A stretch of 64,000 nt of DNA, taken from the NCBI GenBank assembly GCA_030248065.1, contig JASAMV010003913.1:62001-126000 (forward strand), in the 5' to 3' direction. Below, one piece after another: positions 55,186 to 64,000 of the stretch. Made by a program: the position numbers and the translations under genes. Numbering within the stretch: position 1 is the stretch's first letter; the number at the start of each line of letters is the position of its first letter. Source of the stretch: Rhynchonema sp. JSB1_4 (Eukaryota; Nematoda; Chromadorea; Monhysterida; Xyalidae). A model generated the notes under the pieces. The model worked only from the letters and a program-made list of their open reading frames with translations. It did no database searches and was not told the DNA's origin.

Positions 55186-56118
55186 TAGGCCTGGGCACAA
55201 TACCACTTTTGACACCCAATACCAATACCAATACCGGCCCTGTACCAATACCCAATACCCAATACCAATACCAAATTTGGGACCCAATACCAATACCGGG
55301 CGAGACCCAATACCAATACCAATACCCAATACCAAATCAATACTACTGAAGTGCCTGGTATTGGGTTTGGTATTGGGTTGGTATTGGTATTGAGTATTGG
55401 GTATTGGGTTGGTATTGGTATTGGGTATTGGTCTTAGTATTGGGTTTTTGGTCTGGTATTGGGTTGGTATTGGGTTTGGTATTGGTTTGGCATTGGGTTT
55501 TGAATCAGGTATTGGGTTTGGTATTGGGTTTTTCTGGGTTAGTATTGGGTATACTTGCGTATTTTTTCGCAAAATATGTTTTTGGAAAAAATACCGTTTT
55601 TTTCCGGAAAAAAACCGTTTTTTTCCAAATATTTTTCCAGTACTTAAGGATACCCATGGTCCAAAAATGCCTATTTTGGAGAAAATTTTGTCGGGAAATG
55701 GCCTGAAACATGCTAAAAATGCACTTAGAGATTAAAAAGTGCTCATTTTGAACTGTTTAGCACCGATTTACAATAGTTTTGACAACATCTTTTCGTAACC
55801 CTTGAAAATATTTCGGAAATTTTTGGAAAAAAACCGTTTTTTTCCAAAAGTTGCCACTTGGAAAAATTTCCGGAAAAATTAAAAACGTATTTTTCCGGGC
55901 CTCGGAAAAAAACGGTTTTTTTCCGGCCCGCAAGTATAGTATTGGGTATTGGTTTTGACCCAATACCTGGGCAAACCCAATACCAATACCCAATACCAAT
56001 ACCAGGCCAGCTTCAATACCAATACCCAATACCTGAATTAGACCCAATACCAATACCAAACACTGGTATTGGTATTGGTATTGGGTGGTATTGGTATTGG
56101 GTATTGTGCCCACCCATA
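55186..56118. mobile_element. hAT element made of CCAATA arrays
   Basis: Ends TAGGCCTGGGCACAATACC / GGTATTGTGCCCACCCATA with a perfect 8-bp duplication GCCCTGAG at 55178-55185 and 56119-56126. Nearly all its own sequence is CCAATA or its inverse with short spacers. The element at 55550-55938 is inserted in it. Confidence 0.92.
55550..55938. mobile_element. MITE, TATACTTGCG family (7-run copy)
   Basis: Perfect 8-bp duplication GTATTGGG at 55542-55549 and 55939-55946, taken from the host CCAATA array. A/T-runs are 7 long, with the first A-run broken by a substitution. 389 bp. Confidence 0.94.
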
Positions 56119-56307
56119 GCCCTGAGGTCCGAAAAAAGGGTGTTTTTTGCATGCATTATGCTGCAAATTTGGCCGAAAAATTGGTACTTTTTTGTATTTT
56201 GGCCGAAAATTTGTCTAAAATACAAGAGGAGTTAAAAATCTTTGGAAAATCATCCACGCCTATAAAAGGCAGAAAACGGCGTTTTGAGGCCAGCCGCGTC
56301 AGATTAC

Positions 56308-56396
56308 GTTTAAGCCCAAGCCCAAGAAGCCTAGGCGTAGGCCTAAGCGTAAGCCTAGGCCTAAGCCCAAGCCTAAGGCTAAGCTCAAGAAACCAA
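56308..56396 (-). repeat. Degenerate TTAGGC-type hexamer array
   Basis: On the minus strand about 13 hexamers in register (CTTGAG, CTTAGC, CTTAGG, CTTGGG, CTTAGG, CCTAGG ...) follow CTTAGG, a permutation of TTAGGC. Also seen at 5106 and 38476. Confidence 0.6.
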
Positions 56397-56522
56397 ACAA
56401 AAAATGATGGCTATGTTTTGACATCCCAACCCCGATTTCACTGTTATAAACACTATTTCTCATCATTTTGTGCATGTATAAATTAGTTTTAACCAAAAAA
56501 GCCAAAAAACAAAAAAGTTCAG

Positions 56523-56601
56523 CGGCGCCGGCGGGACTCGAACCAGCGGTCCCGCAGGCACCACGAGTCCAACGCCTTCGCCGCTGAGCTAGCGAACCGA
56601 C
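56523..56601 (-). tRNA. tRNA-Ser-like sequence, probably a pseudogene
   Basis: Minus strand: box A TAGCTCAGCGG, an AAGGCGTTGGACTCG segment matching the anticodon arm of tRNA-Ser (CGA), a long variable arm, and box B GGTTCGAGTCC. The acceptor stem pairs poorly and the 3' half of the anticodon stem is altered, so function is doubtful. Confidence 0.45.
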
Positions 56602-56760
56602 ACACACTCCCGTCTAGCCGCTGCTACTTATATCTAGCGCTGCTGCTGTCTAATACACACACGTGTATTAATTAATGCACACACAGCCAGCTGCGTGTAA
56701 CGGTTAAACCTGATGATCAAGGGCACCTGGATGATTTTCCAAAGATTTTTATCTCCTAAT

Positions 56761-62924
<6,164 letters not shown>

Positions 62925-63071
62925 TTTGATTGGTTTTATCATTCTACTTCTCTCTTTGTTGGTTGTTGTGAATTATTTTATGTATTGTGTGCCGAAACTT
63001 TTGATGACGATGTATGTGGTGGTAATGTTACAACCAGCTCGAGTGTAATTGTTTGATTTCGTTTTTAAGTA
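62925..63071. other. 3' flank of the RBBP4 gene
   Basis: A/T-rich sequence directly after the stop; presumably the 3' UTR. No clear AATAAA was seen before the MITE at 63072. Confidence 0.4.
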
Positions 63072-63518
63072 CCGGAGTTTTCCACTTGAAGTCCCGGGGG
63101 CTGTATGCGGTAATTGGTGAAAAATGGGCCTTCCGCCGACCAAAAAAGTCTAATTGGAGCCCCCGGAGGTTTAAGTGGAAACGTTTCCACTTACAGCACT
63201 CGGGGCGGGGGCTTCAAGCGGAACTGGGCGTTTTCAGCATTGTTAGTAGGGACACTTTAGGGCAGTATTTTGACATTCTGATACCATCTTTAAACTTGGT
63301 TATGAATATCTTCATCTAAACGTGATAAAACAGCCGAAAAACTATAAAAGTGTCAAGTTTTGGTCCGTGATACACCAATTTGAACTATTTTGGCAAGTTT
63401 ATTGTTGGATGAAAAATCGATTGTTGAGAAAAAATAAACCCGAATAGAGCTCCCACTGAACCCAATTGGAGCCCCCGGGGCTCTATTCGGGTGGGGGGCT
63501 TCAAGTGGAAAACTCCGG
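63072..63518. mobile_element. Tc1/mariner-type MITE
   Basis: TA at 63070-63071 and 63519-63520 flanks ends CCGGAGTTTTCCACTTGAAG and inverse. GGGGCTCTATTCGG and AATTGGAGCCCCCGG words inside. Same build as the 33712 element. 447 bp. Confidence 0.85.
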
Positions 63519-63520
63519 TA

Positions 63521-64000
63521 TGTTGCGCTACTTTATTTCAACTTTGTGTTTGATGTTTCAGCAAAGCACGGTGTGTACTTTTCAAATACGTGTATGATTT
63601 TACCAAGTTCTTTGTTATTTTTTAATGTGCGCATTCGCATATCTAAAATCTCATACCAATCAGTAACACATGAAATTCCGTGATTTTTTGTAACATGGCT
63701 TTTTTGGTTTATTTCCTGATTTTAGCTTCACGTGCAACCCATTGTGAAACTTTCGTTGTGTAAGTGTCCGTACGAAGTAAACGGTTTTCATCACCAAGAG
63801 AACCCTTTATTGTGCTCTTTGCATGATTATAATAAACCATATTTTCAAGCACCAATTAATTTCGGCAAAATTGCGGTTTTTTGGGAATGCCAACACATTT
63901 CCGTCGTTTCGCTCAGGGATGACTAAAAGCAAGACCAAAATTAATTTTGTTTTGTCTGCACTGCACCCGGAGAACAAACCGTTCGAAAAATGGCCTTTTC
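63521..64000. other. No gene recognised
   Basis: A/T-rich sequence to the window edge. One 64-codon open frame at 63732-63926 has no recognisable similarity. Confidence 0.4.

Larger units (their letters stand above)
56224..56760. mobile_element. Mutator-like element with 9-bp duplication
   Basis: Ends AAGAGGAGTTAAAAATCTTT and inverse of ATTAGGAGATAAAAATCTTT; CTAAAATAC repeats at 56215-56223 and 56761-56769 (9 bp). It carries a TTAGGC-like array (56308-56396) and a tRNA-Ser-like sequence (56523-56601). A fragment of its end lies at 52637-52667. Confidence 0.75.

Overview
This window looks like animal nuclear DNA, most likely from a nematode. The genes are split into many short exons (about 45-260 nt) with GT-AG introns, and splice phases and frames agree from exon to exon. 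Gene content (ZYG11/ZER1-type CUL2 receptor, VMP1/EPG-3, SPB1/FTSJ3, RBBP4/LIN-53, a two-MAM-domain secreted protein and a cysteine-rich GPI-type surface protein) fits a metazoan. Degenerate period-6 arrays close to the nematode telomere unit (TTAGGC)n occur at about 5.1, 38.5 and 56.3 kb, so nematode is an inference, not a proof.

Layout. 1-1.5 kb: an interspersed repeat and a 0.9-kb giant inverted repeat. 1.55-6.13 kb (+): C-terminal half of a ZYG11/ZER1-like gene. 8.3-13.1 kb (-): VMP1, whose first intron holds a three-level nest of small DNA transposons. 13.2-17.2 kb: a transposon island. 19.65-23.72 kb (+): two-MAM-domain protein. 23.95-33.17 kb (-): SPB1/FTSJ3 in 17 exons; one coding exon is split by a MITE with a perfect target-site duplication, and one intron is almost entirely a Harbinger-like element. 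33.7-43.8 kb: a second transposon island with a hAT transposase relic. 43.95-46.55 kb (+): 3' exons of a three-finger/ET-module-like protein. 46.6-57.2 kb: transposons and unassigned DNA. 57.56-62.92 kb (+): RBBP4/LIN-53. The end of the window carries another MITE.

The most unusual content is the transposon complement. I checked target-site duplications by hand: 15 elements have perfect 8-bp duplications and eight more match at 7 of 8 bases, which points to the hAT superfamily. Others have TA, TWA or 9-bp duplications. Elements sit inside elements up to three levels deep. Many families share one chassis (CAGTG ends, G-run/C-run shoulders, an A/T-rich core with a GCGCG-N3-CGCGC palindrome) but carry different short words repeated several times near the ends. 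The words change in concert within a copy. A second family (ends TATACTTGCG) has A- and T-runs that are nearly all 7 long in some copies and nearly all 8 long in others. These two patterns, together with the element lodged in an SPB1 exon, are the best candidates for something undescribed.
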